64,000 bases of DNA. Source: Ktedonobacter robiniae. Lineage in GTDB: Bacteria; Chloroflexota; Ktedonobacteria; Ktedonobacterales; Ktedonobacteraceae. Made by a program: the position numbers and the translations under genes. The notes under the pieces were generated by a model. The model saw only the letters and a list, made by a program, of their open reading frames with translations. It ran no database searches and had not been told where the DNA came from. The stretch lies in the NCBI RefSeq assembly GCF_016587375.1, contig NZ_BNJG01000001.1:992001-1056000 (forward strand), read 5' to 3'. Shown here piece by piece: positions 45,610 to 53,370 of this stretch; positions within the stretch are counted from its first letter, which is position 1; each line of letters begins with the position of its first letter.

Positions 45610-47219
45610 ACCTCAATGTCTTCCAGGCGGGGAAAGAGTACGCCACCGGGAACGACCTGGGTGAGATCGCGTGCGCCCCAGTGCCCCTCTGTGCGCCATG
45701 CACCATTAACTAGAGGTTCCAGACCTAGCTGCTCACGCAGGCGGCGCGAGGTGGCGGGGATAAAGGGCACGAGCCAGAGCGAGAGCAGGCGCAGAGCCTC
45801 CGCCGCCGTGTAGAGCACGGTATCCAGGCGCTCCTCCTGCCCGGGCTGTTTGGCAAGCTTCCACGGCTCACTCTGTTCGATATACAGGTTGACGCGCCGC
45901 ACACAGCGCCACGCCTCCTCCAGGGCACGCCCAGGCTCCCATTCCTCCAGGGCACGGCCCACCAATGCTCCGCCCTGTACTACCAGGGCCTGTACCTCTT
46001 CCTCCAGAGGCGTCACACTGCCTGGACGAGGAATGGTTCCGCCACGAAAGCGCTTGATGAGTACCACCAGGCGTTGTAGCAGGTTCCCCAGGTCATTTCC
46101 CAGTTCGTCGTTATAGGCGCGCAAGAGACCCTCACGCGTGAAGTTGCCATCAGCTGTCAGCGAGAGGTTGCGTAGCAGGTAATAACGTAGCGCATCGCTA
46201 CCAACTACGTCCACAAGCGCACTCGGCGCGATGACATTTCCCGACGACTTGGAGAAACGCTTCCCCTCCAGCGTGATAAAGCCATGCACGGCAACCTGCC
46301 TGGGCAGTGGCAGCCCCGCCGAGAGGAGAATGGCGGGCCAGTAGAGACAGTGGAAACGCGTGATATCCTTGCCAATCACATGGGCGTCCGCAGGCCAGTA
46401 ACGCGCAAAGCGCTCCTCATCCTGGAGAAAGCCAATCGTGGTCAGGTAGTTGGTCAGGGCATCAAACCAGACGTAGAGCACCTGCTGTGGATCCTCGGGA
46501 ACGGGAATCCCCCAGTTCTCCAGTCCTGGGCGCACCTGGCGCGAGATGGAGAAATCCCTCAACCCCTGCTTAATAACGCCCAGTACCTCGGCCCGGCGCG
46601 AAGTTGGAACAATAAAGTCAGGATGCTCCTCGATATATGTGCGCAACTGGTCCTCGTAGCGCGAGAGGGCGAAGAAGTAGTTCTCTTCGTTCAGCCACTC
46701 GGGCGAGATTGAAGGATGATCGGGACAATGCCCATCGCGCAAATCTTCGTCCTTATAGAAGTTGTTACAGTTGGGGCAGTACCAGCCTGAATAGGTGGTG
46801 CGGTAGATATCTCCGCGCGCCCAGGCACGGCGAAAAATCTCCTCTGCAACCCCTCGATGTGCCTCCTCCGTCGTACGAATCCAGCGATCATAGCTGATAT
46901 CTAGTTTGCGCCACTCCTCGCGGAAGCGCGCCTCCAGGGCCGCGACCCATGCATGAGGCTCGACATTGGCCTCGCGAGCCGCGCGCAAAACGTGCAGACT
47001 ATTCTCGTCCAGGCCCGTGCTAAAAAACGTATCATCGCCCAGTAAACGATGATAGCGCGCCTGTATGTCCGCGATAACCTTCTCCAGCGCGTGCCCCACA
47101 TGAGGCGCAGCATTAGGGTAATCAATAGCGGTCGTAATATAAAAGCGCCCGAAGCGCCCGGTCCCGGCAACTCCTTCTACACATTCAGACAAACTCTCTA
47201 GCGGTTGTTTCACATTCAT
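45606..47219 (-). CDS. metG: Methionyl-tRNA synthetase
   Basis: 537 residues, a short form without the C-terminal tRNA-binding (EMAP-like) domain. It charges tRNA(Met). FYITTAIDYPNAAPHVGHALEK has the HIGH motif (HVGH, 40-43). YCPNCNNFYKDEDL ... HCPDH is the zinc knuckle, FDALTNYLTTIG is in the active site, and GKRFSKSSGNVI is the KMSKS loop (KFSKS type). The anticodon-binding helical domain begins near 370. AAGAGGTG lies 5 nt ahead of the ATG. A Met-rich leader ORF and a terminator-like hairpin lie upstream, so expression is probably set by methionine charging. Confidence 0.95.
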   Translation of the reverse strand: MNVKQPLESLSECVEGVAGTGRFGRFYITTAIDYPNAAPHVGHALEKVIADIQARYHRLLGDDTFFSTGLDENSLHVLRAAREANVEPHAWVAALEARFREEWRKLDISYDRWIRTTEEAHRGVAEEIFRRAWARGDIYRTTYSGWYCPNCNNFYKDEDLRDGHCPDHPSISPEWLNEENYFFALSRYEDQLRTYIEEHPDFIVPTSRRAEVLGVIKQGLRDFSISRQVRPGLENWGIPVPEDPQQVLYVWFDALTNYLTTIGFLQDEERFARYWPADAHVIGKDITRFHCLYWPAILLSAGLPLPRQVAVHGFITLEGKRFSKSSGNVIAPSALVDVVGSDALRYYLLRNLSLTADGNFTREGLLRAYNDELGNDLGNLLQRLVVLIKRFRGGTIPRPGSVTPLEEEVQALVVQGGALVGRALEEWEPGRALEEAWRCVRRVNLYIEQSEPWKLAKQPGQEERLDTVLYTAAEALRLLSLWLVPFIPATSRRLREQLGLEPLVNGAWRTEGHWGARDLTQVVPGGVLFPRLEDIEV

Positions 47220-47224
47220 GTTTT

Positions 47225-47355
47225 CACCTCTTGTCGTCCAGAAAAACTAGCCTCACATCACCTGGAGAAAAGCAAAAGAAGAGGTGTGAGCGATACCGCT
47301 CACACCTCTTCTTTTGCTTTTCTATCCCCTGCGCTCACCTCAACAGGTCTGAGCG
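47225..47355 (-). promoter_or_regulatory. Candidate attenuator of metG (alternative hairpins and Shine-Dalgarno mask)
   Basis: On the minus strand, four mutually complementary segments follow the Met codons of the leader ORF. They are CGCTCAGACCT (47345-47355, inside the ORF), AGGTGAGCG (47332-47340, right after it), AGGTGTGAGCG and CGCTCACACCT (arms of a 27-bp perfect hairpin at 47266-47323, loop GTAT). The 3' arm runs into CTTCTTTTGCTTTTCT, a U-rich terminator tail. The same arm contains CACCTCTT, complementary to the AAGAGGTG ribosome site of metG (47225-47232). Either transcription termination or masking of the ribosome site could result. Confidence 0.7.
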
Positions 47356-47465
47356 TAGTCGGGGGTCAAGAGGAACAGCGATACCCGGCCCGATGCCATC
47401 ATCATCGACATCTGGTCCATAGCAACACACATTGACATGTACATGTTTTTCTGTTGCAGGGTCAT
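47340..47465 (-). CDS. Met-rich leader peptide of metG
   Basis: 41 codons from ATG (47463-47465) to TGA (47340-47342), beginning MTLQQKNMYMSMCVAMDQMS. Nine of the first 23 residues are Met (1, 8, 10, 12, 16, 19, 21, 22, 23), ending in three in a row. AAGAGAG lies a few nt ahead of the ATG and TATAGC (47483-47488) is a possible -10. This is the form of amino-acid-specific leader peptides such as TrpL or HisL, but for Met-tRNA. It ends 120 nt before metG, with alternative hairpins between. Role is inferred from architecture; translation is not shown. Confidence 0.7.
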   Translation of the reverse strand: MTLQQKNMYMSMCVAMDQMSMMMASGRVSLFLLTPDYAQTC

Positions 47466-47782
47466 CGTGTTCTCTCTTAAATGCTATACTCTTGGTAGGA
47501 CAGTTGACGAAAAGCTCTACATCTACCTACCTTCTTCAGTGTACAGACAAAGCCATGCAGTGTCAAGCAGCAGGATGAAGAGTTATCGGCGCAAAACCCG
47601 GAGAAATTGGGAGGGCCCTATACACGCAGGGGGACATTTGCATCGTCTCCATAGTATATAATCTACCTGTAAAAAGCGTATCTAGCGATGGATAACACTA
47701 CAGCCCAAGCGCTTATTCCTGGCCCTCCGTTATCCATAACGCTATTTCAGTCTAATTACGCCTATATGAAAAGGAGCTGACA
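47466..47782. other. Divergent spacer between the metG leader and the dienelactone hydrolase gene
   Basis: About 317 nt with no gene. ATGGATAAC (47686-47694) and GTTATCCAT (47728-47736) form a spaced inverted repeat ahead of the hydrolase. AAAGGAGCTGACAATG is its ribosome site. Confidence 0.4.
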
Positions 47783-48478
47783 ATGGCTGTAATTCACACA
47801 TCGCATGTGAAGCTACCTGTCAATGGTGAGGGTGCCTATGCTTTCATCGCCCAGCCTGATGACGATGCTAAGCATCCTGGCGTTGTCCTGATTCAGGAAT
47901 GGTGGGGGATCGAACCTCATATCCGCGACCTGGCGCAGAAGCTGGCGCTTGAGGGCTTTGTCGTCGCCGTGCCCGACCTCTTTCATGGCAAGATTGCCTC
48001 TGAACCTAACGACGCCATGCGCTTGATGATGACAACACGCAAAAATGTGGATCGCGCGGTCAACGAGATCATTGGCGCGCTTAACACCGTGAAAAATATG
48101 GATAACGTAGAGCCCAAGAAGCTGGGCCTGATGGGCTTCTGCTTTGGAGGCTTCCTGGCATATACTGCGGCGGCGCACTATCCCGACCTGGGCGCGCTGG
48201 TGCCATTCTATGGCGGCGGCTATGATCCCAAGCCTGAAGAGGTCGCACGCGTTAATGCACCCGTCTTTGCCGTCTATGGCAGCCAGGACGAAGGCATTCC
48301 CCCAGAACAGAGACAGAAGATTGAGAAGCTCTACAAAGATGCCGGAAAAGACTTTACCGTTAAGGTCTATGACGCCGGCCACGCCTTCCTCAATCCAGAT
48401 CACGGCATGGGTAATGAAGCGGCTGCCGCCGACGCCTGGCCACGGGCCATCAATTTCCTGAAAGAACATCTGAAATAA
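47783..48478 (+). CDS. Dienelactone hydrolase family protein
   Basis: 231 residues, the size of DLH enzymes. The Cys-His-Asp triad is visible: GLMGFCFGGFLAY (Cys nucleophile), VYGSQDEGIPP (Asp) and YDAGHAFLN (His). QEWWGIEPHIRDLAQKLALEGF with its Glu is the usual first loop. The family hydrolyses dienelactones or related carboxyl esters and lactones. No aromatic-degradation gene lies nearby, so a general esterase role is as likely. Confidence 0.88.
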   Translation: MAVIHTSHVKLPVNGEGAYAFIAQPDDDAKHPGVVLIQEWWGIEPHIRDLAQKLALEGFVVAVPDLFHGKIASEPNDAMRLMMTTRKNVDRAVNEIIGALNTVKNMDNVEPKKLGLMGFCFGGFLAYTAAAHYPDLGALVPFYGGGYDPKPEEVARVNAPVFAVYGSQDEGIPPEQRQKIEKLYKDAGKDFTVKVYDAGHAFLNPDHGMGNEAAAADAWPRAINFLKEHLK

Positions 48479-48493
48479 CGCGAAAGATAGCCA

Positions 48494-48536
48494 GTAGCCG
48501 CGTACGCCAGTAGCCGCTACTGGCGTACGCGGCTAC
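48494..48536. terminator. Perfect 21-bp palindrome after the dienelactone hydrolase gene
   Basis: GTAGCCGCGTACGCCAGTAG to its complement with a one-base centre, 15 nt past the stop. Confidence 0.8.
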
Positions 48537-48578
48537 CCAGGACCTACCATCTATCGGGAATAAAAGGATCGCTATTTC

Positions 48579-49274
48579 ATGCTTGATACTCACGCGCTAT
48601 TGCGTCGCCATCTTGAGGCCGTCTGGTATATCCAGATTCCTCCACTCACACAGACACATACCATCGTACCAGCGCCATATCAACCGCCCTGGCACCTTTG
48701 CATCGCTACACTCCAGCCCACTAATGAACAGTTCTACATCTGGCGCTCTGATGTCACGCCTCAACAGGGCGAGCAACTCCTTCAACATGCCAGGCAGCTA
48801 CAGGCAGCTACAGAAGTAGAGGCAGTTTTACAGGGAGTGAGCGTCAGCCGCGAGGTCGCGCTTGTACAGACAGCTACGCCTGCTATGGATCTCGCCGAGG
48901 CGCGGCGGCTCGCACGGCGCATCTCGCCCGACGAACGCCATATCATCGCTACCTTCTTGCCAGAAGATGTAGACTATTTTAGCGCGCCCCAACAGCAACC
49001 AGTCTTTGGCGTTGTGGAGCATGATCGCCTTGTGAGCGTAGCCCATAGCTCGCGTCGCACACCAGACGCCTGCGAACTCGGCGTTGAGACACTTCCCGAG
49101 GCTCGCCGCAAAGGTTACGCCCTGGCGGCTACTCTCCTCTGGGCCGAAGCCATCACGCAAGAAGGCCTGCTTCCCATCTACAGCGCCCTGGCCAACAACC
49201 ACGCCTCTCTCCGCCTGGCTCACAACGCCGGCTACCTCCCCTTCGCCTACGCCCTCCAACTCACTCTCACCTAA
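48579..49274 (+). CDS. GNAT family N-acetyltransferase
   Basis: 231 residues. The GNAT core is C-terminal: CELGVETLPEARRKGYALAATLLWAEAI (acetyl-CoA loop RRKGYA) and NNHASLRLAHNAGYLPFAYALQL. The first 100 residues (RHLEAVWYIQIPPLTQTHTIVPAPYQPPWHLCIATL) form a separate N-terminal domain. Substrate unknown. Confidence 0.75.
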   Translation: MLDTHALLRRHLEAVWYIQIPPLTQTHTIVPAPYQPPWHLCIATLQPTNEQFYIWRSDVTPQQGEQLLQHARQLQAATEVEAVLQGVSVSREVALVQTATPAMDLAEARRLARRISPDERHIIATFLPEDVDYFSAPQQQPVFGVVEHDRLVSVAHSSRRTPDACELGVETLPEARRKGYALAATLLWAEAITQEGLLPIYSALANNHASLRLAHNAGYLPFAYALQLTLT

Positions 49275-49355
49275 CTACAAGCCAACGTTTCTGCTCCTGG
49301 AGAAGTCCAAGCCAGCTTGGACACTACAATTTGCTGCGCCGCGCGTGGCTCTCCG

Positions 49356-49412
49356 GATAAGGATGTGTGATAGCCTCGGAGCTTGGCCCCGAGGCTATCA
49401 CACATCCTTATC
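49356..49412. terminator. Long perfect hairpin downstream of a GNAT gene
   Basis: A 24-bp stem from GATAAGGATGTGTGATAGCC with an 8-nt loop, 81 nt past the stop. On the minus strand the GCGCCTGCGGCGCT motif directly precedes it. Confidence 0.8.
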
Positions 49413-49436
49413 TATGCGAAGCGCCGCAGGCGCTGA
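49413..49436 (-). repeat. Inverted copy of the short hairpin-flanking motif
   Basis: Read on the minus strand this is CAGCGCCTGCGGCGCTTCGC then ATAGA and the hairpin. It is the mirror arrangement of 26473-26551. Confidence 0.55.
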
Positions 49437-49611
49437 GAAGTCCAGCATAAAGATAGTATTAAAACACCCCTAAAACATGCCAAGAACATGAAAATTACGA
49501 AAAAACATGGTATAGTCCCCGTTTAGAAAAGTACAACGAACAAACGCCGTTGTTGCGGCAACACACTGGTAGCGTCGCACTGCTCTTTTCCAGGAAAGAA
49601 GGCACCATCCT

Positions 49612-49833
49612 ATGCACCAAAGCGAAATCGCCCTCCTGCGCCAGCGCATCGCCGAAGAATATGAAGCGATCAAACAGGGATTAAATGGACTGGCCTGGGG
49701 CACGGCCAAGCATGAGATTATGGATCTTCGTATGAGACGTGTGGACCAGTATCAAGGGCAATTAGCGCGACATATCGGTGAGTCAGAGGCAACACTTGCG
49801 ATCTATGACCTCTACAACCAGGTCATGGGATAA
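49612..49833 (+). CDS. Small hypothetical helical protein
   Basis: 73 residues, soluble and almost fully helical: MHQSEIALLRQRIAEEYEAIKQGLNGLAWGTAKHEIMDLRMRRVDQYQGQLARHIGESEATLAIYDLYNQVMG carries heptad-like spacing over two helices joined by the GLAWGTAKH turn. A candidate -10 TATAGT is about 100 nt upstream and an intrinsic terminator follows, so it is an independent gene. No family recognised. Confidence 0.65.
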   Translation: MHQSEIALLRQRIAEEYEAIKQGLNGLAWGTAKHEIMDLRMRRVDQYQGQLARHIGESEATLAIYDLYNQVMG

Positions 49834-49887
49834 CTAGCAGACACCCATCTCTTGTGCTGTTCTGAACTACCCAGCGCCCTCACTTTC

Positions 49888-49934
49888 AGAAAGAAGGAGA
49901 GATTCCATTCTGGTGGAGGTCTCTCCCTCTTTCT
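49888..49934 (+). terminator. Intrinsic terminator with U-run
   Basis: AGAAAGAAGGAGAGATTCC pairs, with few mismatches, with GGAGGTCTCTCCCTCTTTCT, followed by a T-run. It is 55 nt past the small gene's stop. Confidence 0.7.
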
Positions 49935-49959
49935 TTTTACCTCTTTGGCGTGACTGCTC

Positions 49960-49976
49960 CCGCCTACGGCGCTCGC
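49960..49976. repeat. CCGCCTACGGCGCTCGC motif abutting a long hairpin
   Basis: Copy of the short motif seen at 23274, 26473 and 58471, ending exactly where the hairpin at 49977 begins. Confidence 0.55.
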
Positions 49977-50043
49977 CTGGGTAGGTGGTATGGTGGATGC
50001 TGCCAGCCTGCGGCTGGCAGCATCCACCATACCACCTACCCAG
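49977..50043. terminator. Long perfect hairpin (about 32 bp)
   Basis: CTGGGTAGGTGGTATGGTGG to its complement, loop TGC flanked by GCC/GGC. It lies 143 nt past the small gene, after that gene's own terminator, and just ahead of TACAAT (50053-50058) for the next gene. Confidence 0.82.
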
Positions 50044-50116
50044 ATATTGTTATACAATAAGGCTGAGAGAACGACTATCTTATCCTCATGGAGCCAAACC
50101 AAGGAGTTTTTCATAG

Positions 50117-51310
50117 ATGACTTTTCCTCTGTATCCCAAAACTGAGCAGCAACAATACCTTCTTACCCTCGCTGGAGAATTAGCTGAAACCTTTGCCAAA
50201 CGTGCCCACGAGAACGACTGGGCGGGCATCTTTCCACTGCAAAACTATGATGACCTGCGCGACGCAGGATATCTCAAACTCAGCGTTCCCAAAGAATATG
50301 GCGGCCTGGGGGCCAGTCTGATCGATGTGGTGCTGGCACAGTACCGCCTGGCTCAGGGCGATGCCTCGACCGCGCTGGCCGCCAGTATGCATATCGCCAA
50401 TATCGCCAAGATGGCCGAGAACGCAGGTGATGAGCACAACGAGTTCTTCGCCAATATCTGCCGCGCAGTGGTGGAAGACGGAGCCATGCTGAACGCCGCG
50501 CTGAGCGAGCCTGCCACCGGGAGTCCCAGTCGCGGAGGCCTACCCACAACAGTCGCGCGCCGCCAGGAAGATGGCTCATGGATCATCGATGGGCGCAAAA
50601 CCTTTACCACTGGAAGCCATGCCCTCTCCTTCTTCCTCACGAGCTGCGCCATTGAAGACGAGACCAACCTGGAACCCATTGAGGCCGAGCGCGGCCAGTT
50701 CCTGATTCCACGCACCGCCGAGGGCCTGCGCATTGAAGATACCTGGAACACCGTTGGGATGCGCGGCTCTGGCAGCAATGATGTCATTTTAGAGCATGTC
50801 CACATCCCGGCCGAAGCCTATATGGAGCGCGAGCTTCCGGCCAATCCAGAGGCTAAGCTGCGCCTGAGTGCCTGGTCCTTCCCCACCGTGGCGGTCTACC
50901 TGGGTATTGCCCAGGCGGCGCGCAACGAGGCCATCAACTTCGCGCGACGGAGGCGCCCCAATTCAATCAAGCAGCAGTCCATCGCCGCCATCCCGCATGT
51001 GCAGGAGAAGATCGCGAAGATGGAGCTGGCACTACTGCAATGCCATGCCGTCTTCTTTGGCATTGCCGAGCAGTTCAGCCAGGACCCTGAGAGCGTGCCC
51101 GCGAGCCAGTTCGCCGCCGCCAAGTACCTGGTGACAAACCACGCGGTTGAGATCGTTGACTTGGCCATGCGCCTGGTGGGTGGGGCCAGCCTCTCACTCA
51201 ACTTTCCCCTCCAGCGCTACTACCGCGATGTGCGAGCCGGCCTGCATCATCCTCCTATGGACGATGTGACCCTCTCGTCCCTCGCCAAAGATGCCCTGGA
51301 ACAAGAGTAA
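50117..51310 (+). CDS. Acyl-CoA dehydrogenase family protein
   Basis: 397 residues with three-domain acyl-CoA dehydrogenase layout: helical N-domain (LRDAGYLKLSVPKEYGGLGASLIDVVLAQYRLAQGDASTALAASMH), beta middle (LNAALSEPATGSPSRGGLPTTVARRQEDGSWIIDGRKTFTTGS and GMRGSGSNDVILEHVHIPAEAY) and helical C-domain ending FPLQRYYRDVRAGLHHPPMDDVTLSSLAKDAL. FAD-linked oxidation of an acyl-CoA or related thioester is expected. I could not identify the catalytic Glu with certainty, and some relatives are flavin monooxygenases. The CitE-like gene starts 16 nt downstream. Confidence 0.85.
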   Translation: MTFPLYPKTEQQQYLLTLAGELAETFAKRAHENDWAGIFPLQNYDDLRDAGYLKLSVPKEYGGLGASLIDVVLAQYRLAQGDASTALAASMHIANIAKMAENAGDEHNEFFANICRAVVEDGAMLNAALSEPATGSPSRGGLPTTVARRQEDGSWIIDGRKTFTTGSHALSFFLTSCAIEDETNLEPIEAERGQFLIPRTAEGLRIEDTWNTVGMRGSGSNDVILEHVHIPAEAYMERELPANPEAKLRLSAWSFPTVAVYLGIAQAARNEAINFARRRRPNSIKQQSIAAIPHVQEKIAKMELALLQCHAVFFGIAEQFSQDPESVPASQFAAAKYLVTNHAVEIVDLAMRLVGGASLSLNFPLQRYYRDVRAGLHHPPMDDVTLSSLAKDALEQE

Positions 51311-51325
51311 GTAAGGAAGACAGGC

Positions 51326-52222
51326 ATGCGACTACGACGTTCAGAGCTGTCTACGCCGGGCAGCAATGAGTATATGCTGCGGAAAGCGGCGGCGAGCCAG
51401 GCCGACCTGGTCATCCTCGATCTAGAAGACGCGGTCTCGCCCGATGCCAAGGGCGAGGCACGCGCAAAAATCGTTGAGGCCCTGATCACCCTTGACTGGG
51501 GGAAGAAGACGCGCGCCGTGCGTATCAATAACCTGGAGAGCGAGTATGCCTACCAGGATATCATCACCATCGTGGAGGAGGCCGGGGAACAGCTCGACAT
51601 CTTGATCATCCCCAAGGTCAAGGCCGCGCGCGATATCTGGTGGGTCGATGTCCTGCTCACCCAGATTGAGAGGCGCCTGCACCGCACACGCCCCATTCGG
51701 CTGGAGGCCTTTATCGAAGAGGTCGAGGCCATGCTGCATATAGAGGAGATCGCCCGCGTCAGCCCACGCCTGGAGGCCTTGATCTTTGGCCCTGGCGATT
51801 ATAGCGCCTCGCAAGGCGTGGATAGCCGTGGCATCGATGGCTCCTTTGAGATTTACCCTGACACCTGGTATTACGCGCGCAACAAGATCGCCATCGCGGC
51901 GCGCGCGGCAGGCATCGATGCCATCGACGGCGCCTACGCGAATTTCAAGGACCCCGAGGGCTACCGCCGCGAATGCTTACGCGCTCGCGCGCTTGGTTTC
52001 GTCGGCAAATGGGCCATTCACCCCTCCCAATTAGAGATCGCCAACCAGGTCTTCTCGCCAACAGCCGAAGAGATCGCCGAGGCTCGCGCCATTGACCAGG
52101 CCTACCGCGAGGCCCAGACCCGGGGCGTGGGGGCCATCGCCGTCAACGGCAAGATGGTTGACGCAGCGATCGTGCGCAGCATTCAGAATACCCTGCGCAA
52201 AGCCGACCTGCTGGGTCTCTAG
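51326..52222 (+). CDS. CitE-like CoA ester lyase (HpcH/HpaI aldolase family)
   Basis: 298 residues of the CitE/malyl-CoA lyase TIM-barrel. RRSELSTPGSNEYMLRKAAASQADLVILDLEDAVSPDAKGEAR has the LDLEDAV metal-site motif, IIPKVKAARDI and LEAFIEEVEAMLHIEEIARVSPRLEALIFGPGDYSAS carry the acid ligands, and GKWAIHPSQLEIANQVFSP is the family ending. It would cleave or join malyl-CoA or beta-methylmalyl-CoA type esters. Coupled to the acyl-CoA dehydrogenase gene. Both may belong to organic-acid assimilation. Confidence 0.85.
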   Translation: MRLRRSELSTPGSNEYMLRKAAASQADLVILDLEDAVSPDAKGEARAKIVEALITLDWGKKTRAVRINNLESEYAYQDIITIVEEAGEQLDILIIPKVKAARDIWWVDVLLTQIERRLHRTRPIRLEAFIEEVEAMLHIEEIARVSPRLEALIFGPGDYSASQGVDSRGIDGSFEIYPDTWYYARNKIAIAARAAGIDAIDGAYANFKDPEGYRRECLRARALGFVGKWAIHPSQLEIANQVFSPTAEEIAEARAIDQAYREAQTRGVGAIAVNGKMVDAAIVRSIQNTLRKADLLGL

Positions 52223-52229
52223 GCGCCAC

Positions 52230-53198
52230 CTATTGATATTGCACCTGCTTTTGGAGGAGGGGTGGAAGTTCATTCAGGGGAAGGTTGGTATGTTGCAGGA
52301 GAAAGAGCTTGAAGGCACGGGCCGTGGCCGAAAGGTTCTTCTCCTTGAGGTGAAACAGGCGCCACTGGCGCATTACGGGGAAGCCATCGACATCCAGCAT
52401 GACCAGGCGATTGGTCTCCAGTTCCATATCGATGGCGACGCGCGAGATGAGGGCGATGCCTAGACCCGCCTGAACCCCTTGCTTGATGGCGCTATTATTT
52501 CCCACCTGCATACTCACCAGCAGAGGCAGGCCCGCGTCGCGGAAGACCGTTTCCAGGGCTGCGCGCGTCCCCGATCCCTCCTCACGCATGAGAAAATGTT
52601 CGCGTGCCAATTCAGTCAGGGGAACACCTTCGCAATTTGCCAGGCGATGGGAAGGAGTGCCGACAATGACCAGTTCGTTGGCAGCGAAAGGCGCGACAAA
52701 CATGGGGACATCGCTCGGAATACGTCCCATAATCCCCATATCGATCCGGTTATGCACCAGTGCGTCTACCAGGTAGTTATGGTTAAAGACCTCAAGCGTA
52801 ATCTCAACCTGCGGATACATCTGGCGAAATTTTCCCAGTAGCTTGGGGATAACATACGTGCCCACAGTCGTATCCGCACCGACACTTAAACGCCCGTAGT
52901 GAGGGCTACGGAGCGCCTCCATCGTATCCAGCGTCTCATCAATCAGAGTAAAAATTTTCTGGCTGTAGAGATACAATTCCTCGCCCGCCTGCGTCAGATG
53001 AGTCCGGCGCCCAATTTTATCAAAGAGCTTAACGCCTAGCATCTCCTCTAATTGGCGGATCTGCGCCGAGACGGCTGGCTGACTAAAATGCAGTTCCTCG
53101 GCAGCCCGTACATAGCTACAGTGTTTCGCGACGACCTGAAAGGTTGCCAGTTGATGCAGATTGATATTGCGCACACGTACCCCCTGCGTTTGGAACAC
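52230..53198 (-). CDS. LysR family transcriptional regulator
   Basis: 322 residues. N-terminal winged HTH: HQLATFQVVAKHCSYVRAAEELHFSQPAVSAQIRQLEEMLGVKLFDKIGRRTHLTQAGEELYLY. The ligand domain begins with GRLSVGADTTVGTYVIPKLLGKFRQMYPQVEITLEVFN, CbbR/CysB-like. It converges on the CitE-like gene with 7 nt between stops; its target may be that operon or another. The start is ATG 53198 or a GTG eight codons later. Confidence 0.88.
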   Translation of the reverse strand: MFQTQGVRVRNINLHQLATFQVVAKHCSYVRAAEELHFSQPAVSAQIRQLEEMLGVKLFDKIGRRTHLTQAGEELYLYSQKIFTLIDETLDTMEALRSPHYGRLSVGADTTVGTYVIPKLLGKFRQMYPQVEITLEVFNHNYLVDALVHNRIDMGIMGRIPSDVPMFVAPFAANELVIVGTPSHRLANCEGVPLTELAREHFLMREEGSGTRAALETVFRDAGLPLLVSMQVGNNSAIKQGVQAGLGIALISRVAIDMELETNRLVMLDVDGFPVMRQWRLFHLKEKNLSATARAFKLFLLQHTNLPLNELPPLLQKQVQYQ

Positions 53199-53370
53199 TA
53201 GAACCAGATGCCTCTCCTATCGAAGTTTACCACACCGTTAGGCTACGCATGCATGGAATGCAGCACTCTCAGTATTTTTGCGCACAGATCTCAGGAAATA
53301 TTCCCGCGATCTGCCTGAGGGTCCCGCGATAGGTATTCATTCAGTTGGTGGCCCGCGCCGCGCACCGTGA

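Larger units (their letters stand above)
49275..49611. other. Gene-free spacer with a long hairpin
   Basis: Beyond the hairpin at 49356-49412 and its flanking motif, TATAGT near 49512 may be a -10 for the next small gene. Nothing else recognised. Confidence 0.35.

Noticed and set aside
47220..47480. T-box or SAM riboswitch ahead of metG
   Set aside because: No AGGGTGG-type T-box sequence or stem I specifier loop, and no SAM-box core. The Met-rich ORF and hairpins explain the leader better.
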